From: Shewanella sp. KX20019
Lineage (GTDB): Bacteria > Pseudomonadota > Gammaproteobacteria > Enterobacterales > Shewanellaceae
Assembly: GCF_016757755.1 (NCBI RefSeq)
Contig: NZ_CP068437.1
Coordinates: 5,146,001-5,210,000, forward strand
Reading direction: 5' to 3'
DNA length: 64,000 bases
Shown here: piece after piece, positions 45,426 to 54,113 of the stretch
How positions within the stretch are numbered: position 1 is the first letter of the stretch
Layout: each line of letters opens with the position of its first letter
Translations under genes and position numbers: made by a program
The notes under the pieces: generated by a model
What the model saw: only the letters and a program-made list of their open reading frames with translations
What the model was told of the DNA's origin: nothing
Databases searched by the model: none

Positions 45426-46215
45426 GATCTGTTACTGATAGCTGGTAACCCGCAAGCCATCCCTTCTGGATTAGCTTGGGCAACAAACTCAAGTCAACAT
45501 CCGCCGCCGTCAGAGCCCCGAGTGGCAAGCCTTGCTTTATCGACTGTAATAGCTGCGCCTCGGCGGCTGCCACTAATGTAAACGTTGCCTTAAAGTGGTC
45601 GCGGAATATCACTAGGTAGGATAGATTGGCGTCGCTATGCTGTGGCGAAGATTCGACACTGTCGACCGCAGCTTGATACTTTAACCATATTTGCTGCACT
45701 GGATACTGACAGGTCAGCAGTTCAATATCGGGTTGTAGTAGCAAAACAGCTTGCTGTTGCTGTGCTTCACTGAGTCGGCCCAACGCTTCCAAGCCATACA
45801 CCTGTGGCAGTTGTAAAAATGCCTTGCGGTCCTGGGCATAGTAGCCCTGTTGCAGTGACCACTCTAACGCCGCTAACTCAGGAAGATACTCCAGCCCCTC
45901 AAATGCTTGATGTTGCTCTATCTCTCGAGCGAGCAGCTGCGGAAACTGAGCACCATAATGATTTAAATTAGCGTCATTGAGTGGGTAGGCAATGCCATAT
46001 CGTTGCGCTAGCTGAGTGAAGCAGCCCTCGCCGAGCACGGTTTGGCACACAGGAAAGCTCGTCTGTAGGCCGTTTAACAGCGCCTGAAACGCATTGTTTC
46101 GATAGACACTCAAACGAGACTGTTCACGCTCGTTAACCATGCTAAGCAAAACACTATCATCGCCATCAGCTTGTAACGCTTTAATAAATGCGCCTTGCCA
46201 GTCAACTAAGCGCAT
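45418..46215 (-). CDS. bufC: DUF2063 putative DNA-binding-domain protein (BufC/HvfC type)
   Basis: Partner of the DUF692 enzyme in peptide modification; related proteins are thought to recognise the precursor peptide. The N-terminal part (WQGAFIKALQADG ... QSRLSVYRNNAFQALLNGLQTSFPVCQTVLG) is the DUF2063 domain. The C-terminal about 100 residues are less conserved. It overlaps bufB by 10 bases and the sigma gene by 8, so all are translated together. Confidence 0.88.
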   Translation of the reverse strand: MRLVDWQGAFIKALQADGDDSVLLSMVNEREQSRLSVYRNNAFQALLNGLQTSFPVCQTVLGEGCFTQLAQRYGIAYPLNDANLNHYGAQFPQLLAREIEQHQAFEGLEYLPELAALEWSLQQGYYAQDRKAFLQLPQVYGLEALGRLSEAQQQQAVLLLQPDIELLTCQYPVQQIWLKYQAAVDSVESSPQHSDANLSYLVIFRDHFKATFTLVAAAEAQLLQSIKQGLPLGALTAADVDLSLLPKLIQKGWLAGYQLSVTDHG

Positions 46216-47054
46216 CGGTCAACACCAGCTTTAGCATTGAGCTGCATCATATCGGCGGCAATTTGCCGCTCTTGCAGCAGTCGATTTAATGACGGGATCT
46301 CGCTGTCCCACTCAATCATGGTAGGGATATTGCCATTAAGCTGTATATAGCGCTGATAAGCGATCCATACTTGAGGATCGACAGGGTGGTTATGGGCATC
46401 AAGCAGATAATCGCCTTTTTGATGAAACCCCGCCAAATGGATCTGTTTCACACGCTTTGCCGGCACTGCATCTAAAAATGACTGTAGCTGCTGTTCCAAA
46501 TTTACGCTGGTGACAAAGGCATTGTTGATATCCAGCAGCAGATAGCAATCCGCCTCCTCGGCAATAGCGGCGATAAACTCCCCCTCACTCAGTTCATTAT
46601 GGCGGCAACTCATATAGGTAGACACATTTTCCAGCAATATTCTTTCACCCATAATGTCTTGAGTTTGCTTTATCCTGTTGCTGATATGCATCACCGCTTC
46701 CGCGGTATAGGGGAGTGGCAGCAGATCGGCCACCTTAAAGTCGTCATTGCCAGAAAAGCTCGCATGCTCCGAATACCAATGCCCGCCGCAAGCTTGCTTA
46801 AGTGACTTGATCTTGTTGAGGTAGTCAACGTCGAGTGTGTTGGCGCCGCCCAATGACAACCCCACGCTATGGAACACCAGTGGAAAACGTTCACTAATGC
46901 GATTGAGCAGATGCTGGTTTAAGCCGCCCTCCACCAGCCAGTTATCGACCAAGACTTCGAGCCACGGGATCTCAAGGCTATCGTCAGCCAAGATCTGTTG
47001 CACGTGAGGAGTACGCAGGCCAATGCCTGCGCCCGCAATAGCTGTCGCTAACAC
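46206..47054 (-). CDS. bufB: DUF692 multinuclear non-heme iron oxidase (BufB/HvfB, MNIO)
   Basis: MNIO enzymes use an iron cluster and oxygen to modify cysteines of precursor peptides. The TIM-barrel protein of 282 residues keeps likely metal ligands: FHSVGLSLGG, WYSEHASF, LLENVSTYM, LLLDINNAFV, HLAGFHQ, DAHNHPV and IEWDSE. It starts one base into the stop of the precursor gene, which indicates coupling. In characterised bufferin systems the modified peptide sequesters copper. Confidence 0.92.
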   Translation of the reverse strand: MLATAIAGAGIGLRTPHVQQILADDSLEIPWLEVLVDNWLVEGGLNQHLLNRISERFPLVFHSVGLSLGGANTLDVDYLNKIKSLKQACGGHWYSEHASFSGNDDFKVADLLPLPYTAEAVMHISNRIKQTQDIMGERILLENVSTYMSCRHNELSEGEFIAAIAEEADCYLLLDINNAFVTSVNLEQQLQSFLDAVPAKRVKQIHLAGFHQKGDYLLDAHNHPVDPQVWIAYQRYIQLNGNIPTMIEWDSEIPSLNRLLQERQIAADMMQLNAKAGVDRCA

Positions 47055-47338
47055 TAGCTTTTAGCCGGTTTAACCGCTTTAACTTCGCCGCCGGCTATTT
47101 TATCGCAGGTGCCAGCAGGGACATACACCCACTCAGTTGGCAGGTTGTCAGCTTTGGCTTTGCCCGCGCAACCATGGCTACCATCCAGCGCGCCACAATC
47201 ATTAGCGCCCGCTTTGGCGATCCCGGCACATTTTTCCCACTCTTTGGGCTGATCAGGCACCGCTTGCGCGCCTAAAGACAGACTCGCAGCCAAGATACCT
47301 GCCACTGTTACACCAAGTGCTGTTGTTGAAGATTTCAT
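47054..47338 (-). CDS. bufA1: Bufferin-type precursor peptide (DUF2282)
   Basis: A 94-residue precursor with a signal peptide of about 26 residues ending in LGAQA. Four cysteines follow at positions 37, 48, 57 and 78 in the contexts EKCAG, NDCGA, HGCAG and GTCDK. The segment around LPTEWVYVPAGTC is typical of DUF2282. In characterised members the cysteines are converted by the MNIO enzyme to copper-binding groups. AAGGAA precedes the ATG at 47338; an upstream in-frame ATG at 47368 is not supported. Confidence 0.92.
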   Translation of the reverse strand: MKSSTTALGVTVAGILAASLSLGAQAVPDQPKEWEKCAGIAKAGANDCGALDGSHGCAGKAKADNLPTEWVYVPAGTCDKIAGGEVKAVKPAKS

Positions 47339-47679
47339 ATCGATTATTCCTTTTAATAGATAACACATTCAAACCCTATAACGAGTGAGCTACAGGTTTG
47401 ATTGCATAATGCACAAAAGTAATTTTAGTTGAAGCGGAAATAATCGCTTAAACGATCGGCAAGAACGGTAATCACCAATAGGAAAACAAGTTTGCAAGCA
47501 CCTATTAAACCCGCTATTTTTCACCCATAGTGCAACTACCATCAAAGCTAAACCTTAACAATCTGCACTATCTCAGTTGACTTTTAGATCTCCACTTGCT
47601 GTAAATGAGTAGTTAACAACTGATCCAAATAGCTGAATTTTCCCTATTCTTGCCTATAGTTAATTTAAAAGGACTCTAA
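47339..47679. promoter_or_regulatory. Divergent region, bufferin operon / folX
   Basis: About 340 bp with no gene. It must hold the promoters of the bufferin operon (minus strand) and of folX-folE-folM (plus strand). I found no ECF-type -35/-10 pair that I would defend, so the sigma target site is unassigned. Confidence 0.5.
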
Positions 47680-48045
47680 ATGACGACTAGCAATGCAATT
47701 ATTAAAGTGACCAACCTGCGCTTGCGCACCTATATTGGCTTCAATATTGAGGAGCGCGAGAAGATGCAGGATGTGGTGATAAACATCGAGATCCACTACC
47801 CCGCAAGTAATGCTATTCGCGAAGATAATGTAGATGAAGCACTCAACTACAAGAAAGTGACCAAGGCTGTTATCCAACATGTAGAGGAGGGACGTTTTTT
47901 GCTATTAGAAAAACTCGTTGCCGACGTACTCGACATCAGCAGCCAACATCCATGGGTGCAGTATGCCCGTGTCACCATTGATAAGCCCCACGCATTAAGG
48001 TTTGCAGATTCAGTATCATTGTCACTGGAGTACCGCAAATCTTAA
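47680..48045 (+). CDS. folX: Dihydroneopterin triphosphate 2'-epimerase FolX
   Basis: FolX epimerises dihydroneopterin triphosphate to the monapterin form. The 121-residue protein aligns with E. coli FolX from NLRLRTYIGFNIEE to the end, including ALNYKKVTK and LLEKLVADVL. The related enzyme FolB is an alternative, but the sequence and the folE-folM neighbours favour FolX. AAAAGGA precedes the ATG. Confidence 0.93.
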   Translation: MTTSNAIIKVTNLRLRTYIGFNIEEREKMQDVVINIEIHYPASNAIREDNVDEALNYKKVTKAVIQHVEEGRFLLLEKLVADVLDISSQHPWVQYARVTIDKPHALRFADSVSLSLEYRKS

Positions 48046-48078
48046 TGGCAAATTATTCATTCACAGCAGGAGTCAACT

Positions 48079-48717
48079 ATGGATGTATCACTCGCTGAAC
48101 AGGTAAGAGAAGCATTGATTACCCAAGGACTCGAAACGCCATTAACGCCTTCGGACATGACCGCCGAACAAAAATATGAACGTATTAAAGGCTTAATGAC
48201 TGAAGTCGTAGCAACCTTGGGCTTAGATCTTAATGATGATAGTTTGCAGGAGACCCCACACCGTATTGCCAAGATGTATGTCGACGAGATATTTGCTGGC
48301 TTAGATTATGCGAACTTTCCAAAAATAGCCCTAATTGAGAACAAGATGGGCGTCGACGAGATGGTACGGATCAGCGACATTAGTGTAGTGAGCACCTGCG
48401 AACACCATTTTGTGACTATCGATGGCCTCGCAAAAGTGGCCTACATCCCCGCTAACACTATTATCGGGCTATCAAAGATTAATCGTATCGTGCGCTTTTT
48501 TGCGCAGCGCCCCCAAGTTCAAGAGCGCTTAACCAAGCAGATTTTAGTCGCACTGCAAACATTGCTCGGTACCGACAATGTGGCAGTAAGTATCGATGCA
48601 ACGCATTACTGTGTTAAATCCCGCGGAGTGATGGACACCCAATCTAAAACTCAAACGACGGCATTGGGCGGAAATTTTAAATCCAATGCCGCCACCCGAG
48701 CAGAGTTTCTAAGATAA
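48079..48717 (+). CDS. folE: GTP cyclohydrolase I
   Basis: FolE converts GTP to dihydroneopterin triphosphate. The 212-residue protein carries the zinc and catalytic residues in STCEHHFVTIDG near residue 109 and HYCVKSRGVMD near 175. Its product feeds both folate synthesis and the FolX-FolM route encoded around it. AGGAG precedes the ATG. Confidence 0.97.
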   Translation: MDVSLAEQVREALITQGLETPLTPSDMTAEQKYERIKGLMTEVVATLGLDLNDDSLQETPHRIAKMYVDEIFAGLDYANFPKIALIENKMGVDEMVRISDISVVSTCEHHFVTIDGLAKVAYIPANTIIGLSKINRIVRFFAQRPQVQERLTKQILVALQTLLGTDNVAVSIDATHYCVKSRGVMDTQSKTQTTALGGNFKSNAATRAEFLR

Positions 48718-48762
48718 ATTCACTCGGCAGTTAACCCTGCTATCGACACAAAAAGGAATTTA

Positions 48763-49467
48763 ATGACAGCCCCAATATTAATTACCGGAGTCGGCAAGCG
48801 TGTCGGCTTTTATCTTGCTCAACATTTAGCTCAGCAGGGACAAAGAGTCATTGGCACTTATCGTCGCCAATACCCGCAGCTACAACAGCTTGACGCCTTA
48901 GGTGTCGAACTGCACCAATGTGACTTTAACCATGCGTCACAGCTCAATGAGCTATTAACCACACTAAAACAGCAACCTGCCATCAGAGCTGTTATCCATA
49001 ATGCGTCCGATTGGTTACCCGACGGCGATGCAGATACTGCGATAGCCATTATAGACAAGATGATGCGCATTCATGTCAGCATACCTTATGCCATCAACCT
49101 CGCCCTGACTGAGCAGCTCAAAGCCAACAACAGCATGGCTGATATTATCCATATCACCGATTACGTAGCAGAAAAAGGCAGTAAAAAACATGCAGCCTAT
49201 GCCGCCAGTAAAGCAGCACTGCACAACTTAACCCTGTCGTTTGCCGCCAAGCTAGCACCCAAGGTTAAGGTCAACAGTATCGCTCCCGCTCTGCTGATGT
49301 TTAACCCCGATGATGACGAGCAGTACCAGCAAAAGGCTCTCAAAAAGGCGCTAATAGCCAAAGAGGGAGGCGAGGTTGAGATCTTAAATGCGGTAAATTA
49401 TCTACTGCAGAGCCAATATGTCACCGGCCAAACATTGAAGATTGATGGCGGGCGGCACTTAGTCTAG
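48763..49467 (+). CDS. folM: Dihydromonapterin reductase FolM (SDR family)
   Basis: FolM reduces dihydromonapterin to tetrahydromonapterin with NADPH. The SDR glycine motif is ITGVGKRVGFYLAQ at the N-terminus and the catalytic YAASKAAL lies near residue 145. It aligns with E. coli FolM over the full length, with SDR motif KVNSIAP and the final DGGRHL. The folX-folE-folM order suggests one operon for tetrahydromonapterin, the cofactor of phenylalanine hydroxylase in Pseudomonas and likely here. Confidence 0.94.
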   Translation: MTAPILITGVGKRVGFYLAQHLAQQGQRVIGTYRRQYPQLQQLDALGVELHQCDFNHASQLNELLTTLKQQPAIRAVIHNASDWLPDGDADTAIAIIDKMMRIHVSIPYAINLALTEQLKANNSMADIIHITDYVAEKGSKKHAAYAASKAALHNLTLSFAAKLAPKVKVNSIAPALLMFNPDDDEQYQQKALKKALIAKEGGEVEILNAVNYLLQSQYVTGQTLKIDGGRHLV

Positions 49468-49496
49468 CCAAAAATTAGCCTAAAAAACCCATAAAA

Positions 49497-49523
49497 AAAG
49501 GCACACTTAATAGCGTGCCTTCT
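49497..49523. terminator. Terminator between folM and the MscS-type gene
   Basis: AAGGCAC / GTGCCTT hairpin with A runs before it; the stem is imperfect on the plus strand, and the A run gives a T run on the minus strand. It may serve both convergent genes. Confidence 0.75.
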
Positions 49524-49585
49524 TGGTAAATTGTTAGCGCCGCAGCCTAATGATTCATCTTACTGACAGATACTGTTCAGTCACA

Positions 49586-50842
49586 TTAATGGCTTTGCAA
49601 GCTACGAACATCCGCGCCTGTTGGCCCCTGGAACACCCTTAAGCCAAACTCTGGCAATATGGCAAACACATGATCAAATATATCGGCCTGAATATCTTCA
49701 TATACCGTCCAGCGAGTGTCGTTGGTGAAGATATAGATCTCAATTGGCACCCCCGATGATGTCGGCGCAAGCTGGCGAACCATCAATGTCATGTCCTTAT
49801 GGAGCTGCTCGTGCTGTTTCAGGTAGGCCAACATGTAAGCCCTAAAGGTACCCACATTGGTTAGGTGGCGACTATTGACCGGCATATCGGCATCAACAAC
49901 TTGAGCATTAAATGAGCCTAACTCCTGCGCTTTAGTCGCAAAATAGGGCTTAAGGTGATTAATCTTGGCTAACCGTAGTTTATCTTCTTCAGATAAAAAT
50001 CCGATTGAACCGATATCAATTTGTACCGAACGTTTGATTCTGCGGCCACCAGATTCAGACATGCCGCGCCAGTTTTTAAAGGCATCAGACACCAATGCAT
50101 AAGCTGGGATCATGGTAATCGTCTGATCCCAATTACGCACTTTAACTGTGGTCAGCGACACCTCTTCTACCGCCCCGTCGGCGCCATACTTATCCATTTG
50201 AATCCAATCGGTAGGGCTCACCATTCTGTTAGCCGCCAGCTGAATACCCGCCACAAAACCTAATATGGTGTCCCTAAAGACCAACATCACTAAACCGGTC
50301 GCGACACCTAAACCACTCAAGAAATAGACTGGCGATTGGTCGGCAAGCACTGAAATAGAGATGATAATGGCGACGAAAAACATGAATAACTTAAACAGTT
50401 GTACAAAGCTTTTGATCGGCAATCGACGGCTAACCAAGTTCACGTCTGCGATTTCATTGGCAGCATCAAGCCCGCTATAAACCGCGCGTACAAACAAGAT
50501 AATGATAGTGACGTCTAACAGTCTGTCAGCCAAACTGGCCAATACAGCGTGTTCGGTTAACGCTAGCGGCAAGATAATATTGAGGATCAGCGCAGGCACT
50601 AGCTTGGCCATTTTCTCCAGTACGCGATAACGCATGAAGATATCATCCCACGTCACGCGAGAACGCTGGATAACCATATTCATGGTGCTAACCACACCGC
50701 GCTTAACAACAACATAGCCGATAAACGCCACAATGAAACAGGCCAGCACCAAAATGCTGGTTGAAACCCCATCGGCAGGCTGGCTGTCGATACCCGCACT
50801 GGCTAACCATTGCGTAATAGTTGCTCGTAATTCCTGATCCAA
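49586..50842 (-). CDS. Mechanosensitive channel, MscS family (YbdG-like)
   Basis: A 418-residue membrane protein with four or five helices in the first half (about residues 28-48, 75-95, 103-120, 145-165 and 172-195). The MscS pore-like segment (VATGLVMLVFRDTILGFVAGIQL) lies near 180-202. The cytoplasmic beta domain follows with DWIQMDKYGADGAVEEVSLTTVKVRNWDQT, the YbdG/MscM-type signature. It relieves turgor during hypo-osmotic shock. It stands alone. Confidence 0.9.
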   Translation of the reverse strand: MDQELRATITQWLASAGIDSQPADGVSTSILVLACFIVAFIGYVVVKRGVVSTMNMVIQRSRVTWDDIFMRYRVLEKMAKLVPALILNIILPLALTEHAVLASLADRLLDVTIIILFVRAVYSGLDAANEIADVNLVSRRLPIKSFVQLFKLFMFFVAIIISISVLADQSPVYFLSGLGVATGLVMLVFRDTILGFVAGIQLAANRMVSPTDWIQMDKYGADGAVEEVSLTTVKVRNWDQTITMIPAYALVSDAFKNWRGMSESGGRRIKRSVQIDIGSIGFLSEEDKLRLAKINHLKPYFATKAQELGSFNAQVVDADMPVNSRHLTNVGTFRAYMLAYLKQHEQLHKDMTLMVRQLAPTSSGVPIEIYIFTNDTRWTVYEDIQADIFDHVFAILPEFGLRVFQGPTGADVRSLQSH

Positions 50843-51041
50843 AATCTAAATCTCCAGTTAGTGAATGGATCAATTAATCCATTCAATCTTGCAAAGCACG
50901 GGTAACAAGCTCGAGTCATTTAACGAACAATGACGTTACAAACATCAAGTTTAACAGCTATTTGAGCTAAGTCAGTTGACTGTAATCTAAAGATTCACAA
51001 CAATCCATTTTCTATTGTTGAATAGCTCAATCGAGATCATC

Positions 51042-51578
51042 ATGACCAAATACTTGCTTACGTGTTTTATTACCCTGTGCAGCTTCAATGCGCTAGCGAA
51101 TGATTACAGCCAAGATGAACCCATTTTACCAAAAGCGACTATCGGAATAACCCTAGACTATATTCCGGCCATCGACGATCTATACGGTGTTACGATTACC
51201 CCTAGTCATCACGACACCGATTACGCCAACTGGGGTTATTACATCGGTTATGCCCAGAGTAAAAAAGATGATTACCCCATTGAAGAACCCGGTGAAGCTT
51301 ACACTAAAAGCTCACTTTGGCGCTTTGGTTTAAGCTACCCTATCGCAGCAGGCCTAAGTTTTTATGGCGGCGCAGCAGCTTATAGCCATGAACTGTCTTC
51401 AACCAATAACATTACCCCTTTAATCGTTGGCGGCGAACCCGTATGGGAAACCGAGAAAGAGACTACTTGGGGAGCTGAGGCTGGGTTACGTTATGTACTG
51501 GGCGAAAATTTTACTTTAGCCGCTGGCTATAACTCGGCCACCGAATCCGCGGTATTTAGCATCGGCTACACCATGTAA
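51042..51578 (+). CDS. Small outer-membrane beta-barrel-like protein
   Basis: I do not recognise a named family. A signal peptide of about 20 residues (ending NALA) is followed by alternating aromatic and hydrophobic strands ending in Met (FSIGYTM), typical of an 8-stranded outer-membrane barrel. Residues such as WGYYIGYAQ and GLRYVLGENFTLAAGYN support this. I place the start at 51042; the frame is open from a TTG at 51015. The 178-residue protein is a single-gene unit. Confidence 0.7.
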   Translation: MTKYLLTCFITLCSFNALANDYSQDEPILPKATIGITLDYIPAIDDLYGVTITPSHHDTDYANWGYYIGYAQSKKDDYPIEEPGEAYTKSSLWRFGLSYPIAAGLSFYGGAAAYSHELSSTNNITPLIVGGEPVWETEKETTWGAEAGLRYVLGENFTLAAGYNSATESAVFSIGYTM

Positions 51579-51675
51579 TTAGCGCGCCACAACTACGATA
51601 TTTTTGATCTTGTCAGTGTTAATCTGATTATAGTTTGTCTATGCTAGGGCAATCTCCTTTAAAAGGTTAACAATC

Positions 51676-52338
51676 ATGTATAAGACCCTAATGGCATTTG
51701 CCTGCATTGCACTATTCTCACTGTCGATTCCAGCCTTTGCCGACGAAGTAGCCCGTGTCACTCTAGAAAATGGCGCTACAGTAAAGCTCAATGATGACTT
51801 CACTTGGGAATATGTGATCCTAGAAAGTCAGGTTCAAGATAGCACAGCCACCGCAGTCACTCTGCCAGCCACCGTCGCTGCAACTTCTGCCGAAGTAGCA
51901 ACCGACGCCAGCACAGCCACTAATACAACACCTGCAGTGGCGACCACTTTACCCGCCAATGCCGACAACCTGACTTCAAGTGCGATTGCTCAAGCAGCCC
52001 TGCTTAAATCAACGGGTAAAAGTGGCGTGAAAGTTAGCTTTTTGAATGAGCAGTGGGACGATGACGGCCGCCTTGGCTTGACCTTCGAGCTATCAAGCAA
52101 CAGCAGTGAGCATTATGTGATGATCGAATTAGAGATCAGTTTATTTGCAGATTCTGGCGCACTCATTAAGAGAGAAACGGTAAAAGTATGGCAAGCTGTA
52201 TTTAGAATGCCAGACACATACCTACGTAAAGGTCAGACTCGCGAGAGTCGTGTTCTGTGGATTGAAGATATCGACAAAGCGCAGTGGACTAAGCAGTTAA
52301 TGAGCCTGAAGATGAAAGAGATGGATTCTCGTATGTAG
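51676..52338 (+). CDS. DUF3157 family secreted protein
   Basis: A signal peptide of about 22 residues (ending PAFA) precedes VARVTLENGATVKLNDDFTWEYV, the start typical of DUF3157. An Ala/Thr-rich linker (about residues 55-105) separates it from a C-terminal domain with a predicted immunoglobulin-like fold, KSGVKVSFLNEQWDDDGRLGL onwards. The function is unknown. AAAGGT lies upstream of the ATG. Confidence 0.75.
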   Translation: MYKTLMAFACIALFSLSIPAFADEVARVTLENGATVKLNDDFTWEYVILESQVQDSTATAVTLPATVAATSAEVATDASTATNTTPAVATTLPANADNLTSSAIAQAALLKSTGKSGVKVSFLNEQWDDDGRLGLTFELSSNSSEHYVMIELEISLFADSGALIKRETVKVWQAVFRMPDTYLRKGQTRESRVLWIEDIDKAQWTKQLMSLKMKEMDSRM

Positions 52339-52367
52339 CCATTCATTGGCCGACCCCCCCCTTTTAG

Positions 52368-52396
52368 AGACCTAGCTGATTCAGCTGGGTCTTTTT
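52368..52396 (+). terminator. Terminator after the DUF3157 gene
   Basis: AGACC-AGCTGA / TCAGCT-GGTCT stem with one internal mismatch, then TTTTT. Confidence 0.85.
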
Positions 52397-52494
52397 GTAT
52401 CAACTGGAGGATATTGGAACCACATTTGGTTGAATGAAAATCAGTGTTACCCAAAAATAAGTCGAAAATTTAAAACTTCATCCGACAAAACCGT

Positions 52495-52968
52495 TCAACC
52501 CATCATACTCTCTGGCATCTTCACCGCTACCATATGCCCTTTGGCACAAGTCACACCATTTGCAGAAAGCGTAATATCTAACACCACTTTTTTGGGCTTT
52601 ATCTCACGAATAACGCCGCGTAACTCCAGCTCAACACCCATTGGCGTCGGCGCTAGAAAATCAATATTAAGCGCGGCGGTGACAAACCGAGGTGGCAGTT
52701 GGTCACGACTACCAAATGCTCGTTGAGCTGCCGCGCTGGCGCTACCCGTGCCATGACAATCGATTAAGGAGGCAATGAGCCCACCATAAACAAAACCCGG
52801 GATAGCTGTGTGAAATGGCTTTGGCATAAATAGCGCGATGGTTTCATCGTCATCCCAATAACTCTTTAACTGGTGACCGTGAGGATTATTTTTACCACAG
52901 CCATAACAATGGCTGAGATCTTCTGGATACAAATCTTGAAATGCCATAATCGTCATTTGTTGCCCCAT
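52495..52968 (-). CDS. PaaI-type hotdog thioesterase
   Basis: A 157-residue hotdog-fold protein. PGFVYGGLIASLIDCHGTGS is the usual motif surrounding the active-site helix, and the N-terminal CYGCGKNNPHGHQL is typical of a group of PaaI-family proteins. It probably hydrolyses a CoA thioester, but the substrate is unknown. Start codons at 52956 and 52947 are alternatives. It is convergent with the DUF3157 gene. Confidence 0.82.
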   Translation of the reverse strand: MGQQMTIMAFQDLYPEDLSHCYGCGKNNPHGHQLKSYWDDDETIALFMPKPFHTAIPGFVYGGLIASLIDCHGTGSASAAAQRAFGSRDQLPPRFVTAALNIDFLAPTPMGVELELRGVIREIKPKKVVLDITLSANGVTCAKGHMVAVKMPESMMG

Positions 52969-53617
52969 GCGCTCAATAAGATCTACAAAAATAGTCAGCC
53001 ACTACGCTATTACGGTTTCACCGTTTCAGCAATACCGACATAAGCCTTAAGACTAAAGGAGATCCACTATCGAATTGCAGGTTTGGCTGCATCAAGCTTA
53101 GATTAAATAACCCATTCAGCTATCAACAAATTATGACTCATGCAGCACTGTTAGCACCTCAAGCACCAACCCTGATGCGCCCAATACCTGAGGCTGACAA
53201 CGCAGTGAATAGGGATCTTGCACCTTTTCACAGTTCAGGTGATCAAGACTGATCTCAGACTCATCAGCTAATAAGTGACGGAACTTACAGCAAACAGAAT
53301 TTCTGCATTAAACAAACCTTGCTGCCGAAACAAAACTGTCACTTTTGACCGATATAGCCAACCAGAAATTGAAATTAAATAATAAAAATCAATAACAATT
53401 GAACCTTACATGCTACTTCGTTAGCGTTATAAAAAATGCAGAGCAAGGACTCGGAATTTTTAAACAACCGCGGTGTACTATTAACACTGGTAATGTTCGG
53501 TAAGTAGCTTACTATTTATTGATTTAAAATAAATTTAGTATCTGAGTGGGGACGCGAACAAAAATAAAACACTCATACGGATGCCTGGCCATATAGCCTC
53601 CCCCACCACATTTAATA
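52969..53617. other. Intergenic region with a hutH fragment
   Basis: About 650 bp. It contains a 108-bp fragment of hutH (53175-53282) and then 330 bp of AT-rich DNA with no gene, which may hold the promoter of the island at 53.6-55.4 kb. The base composition falls sharply to high AT after about 53300. Confidence 0.65.
53175..53282 (-). pseudogene. Fragment of hutH
   Basis: The stretch is almost identical, with about nine substitutions in 108 bp and no gaps, to 56148-56255 inside hutH and has the same orientation. It encodes the equivalent of HutH residues about 257-292 (such as HCEKVQDPYSLRCQPQVLGA-like). Nothing of hutH precedes or follows it. It is a relic. Confidence 0.9.
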
Positions 53618-53629
53618 ATGGAGCTGACA

Positions 53630-54112
53630 TTGGAAACAGTCAAAGGCGCAGATAAGCATCCTAGCTTAGATTATATACTTTCATATAAGTGTGATGATGT
53701 TATTGATGGATTTATGAAATCATTTAATTTATCCCATAAAGATTCCCAAGAAATATTCAATGAAATGTTAAGGTGAATATGGTACTGCACTTCACCACGA
53801 AGTGTTGGATCTCGCTCAATCGACTCCTCCCTCATTATAATTGATGAAATGTGGCATACTTTTATTTTATACACTAAAGAATACCACAACTTCTGCCATG
53901 AATACTTAGGTTACTACTTACACCATAGTCCTACCAAAAAATCAGATGCTGTAGAGTTCAATAAGCAAACAAGAAAGGAAGTACTAGAGATAAAAAGAAC
54001 TCAATATGAATTAGTTTATGACCTTCTCGGAAAGGATGTTTTTTTAAATTGGTATCAAACGTACCCTGACAAATACTCCGCAACCAACATCATTTCAATG
54101 AGAACCAAATAA
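53630..54112 (+). pseudogene. Glycine-rich-domain-protein-like (GRDP/DUF1399-like) gene with an in-frame TGA
   Basis: Read through one TGA (53774-53776), the frame encodes about 160 residues. The part after the TGA holds IIIDEMWHTFILYTKEYHNFCHEYLGYYLHH, typical of the glycine-rich-domain-containing-protein-like family (PF07173 type). The start could be TTG at 53630 (GGAG six bases before) or ATG at 53618. Without the TGA the N-terminal portion would be only 48 residues. A nonsense change from TGG is the simplest reading; readthrough or selenocysteine are less likely. Translation from the ATG at 53849 gives 87 residues. Confidence 0.65.
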
Positions 54113-54113
54113 A

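Noticed and set aside
53774..53815. Possible bacterial SECIS element after the TGA
   Set aside because: There is a short stem at the right distance, but the loop (ACCAC) lacks the features of known elements and no selA/selB is in the window. It is kept only as a remote option.
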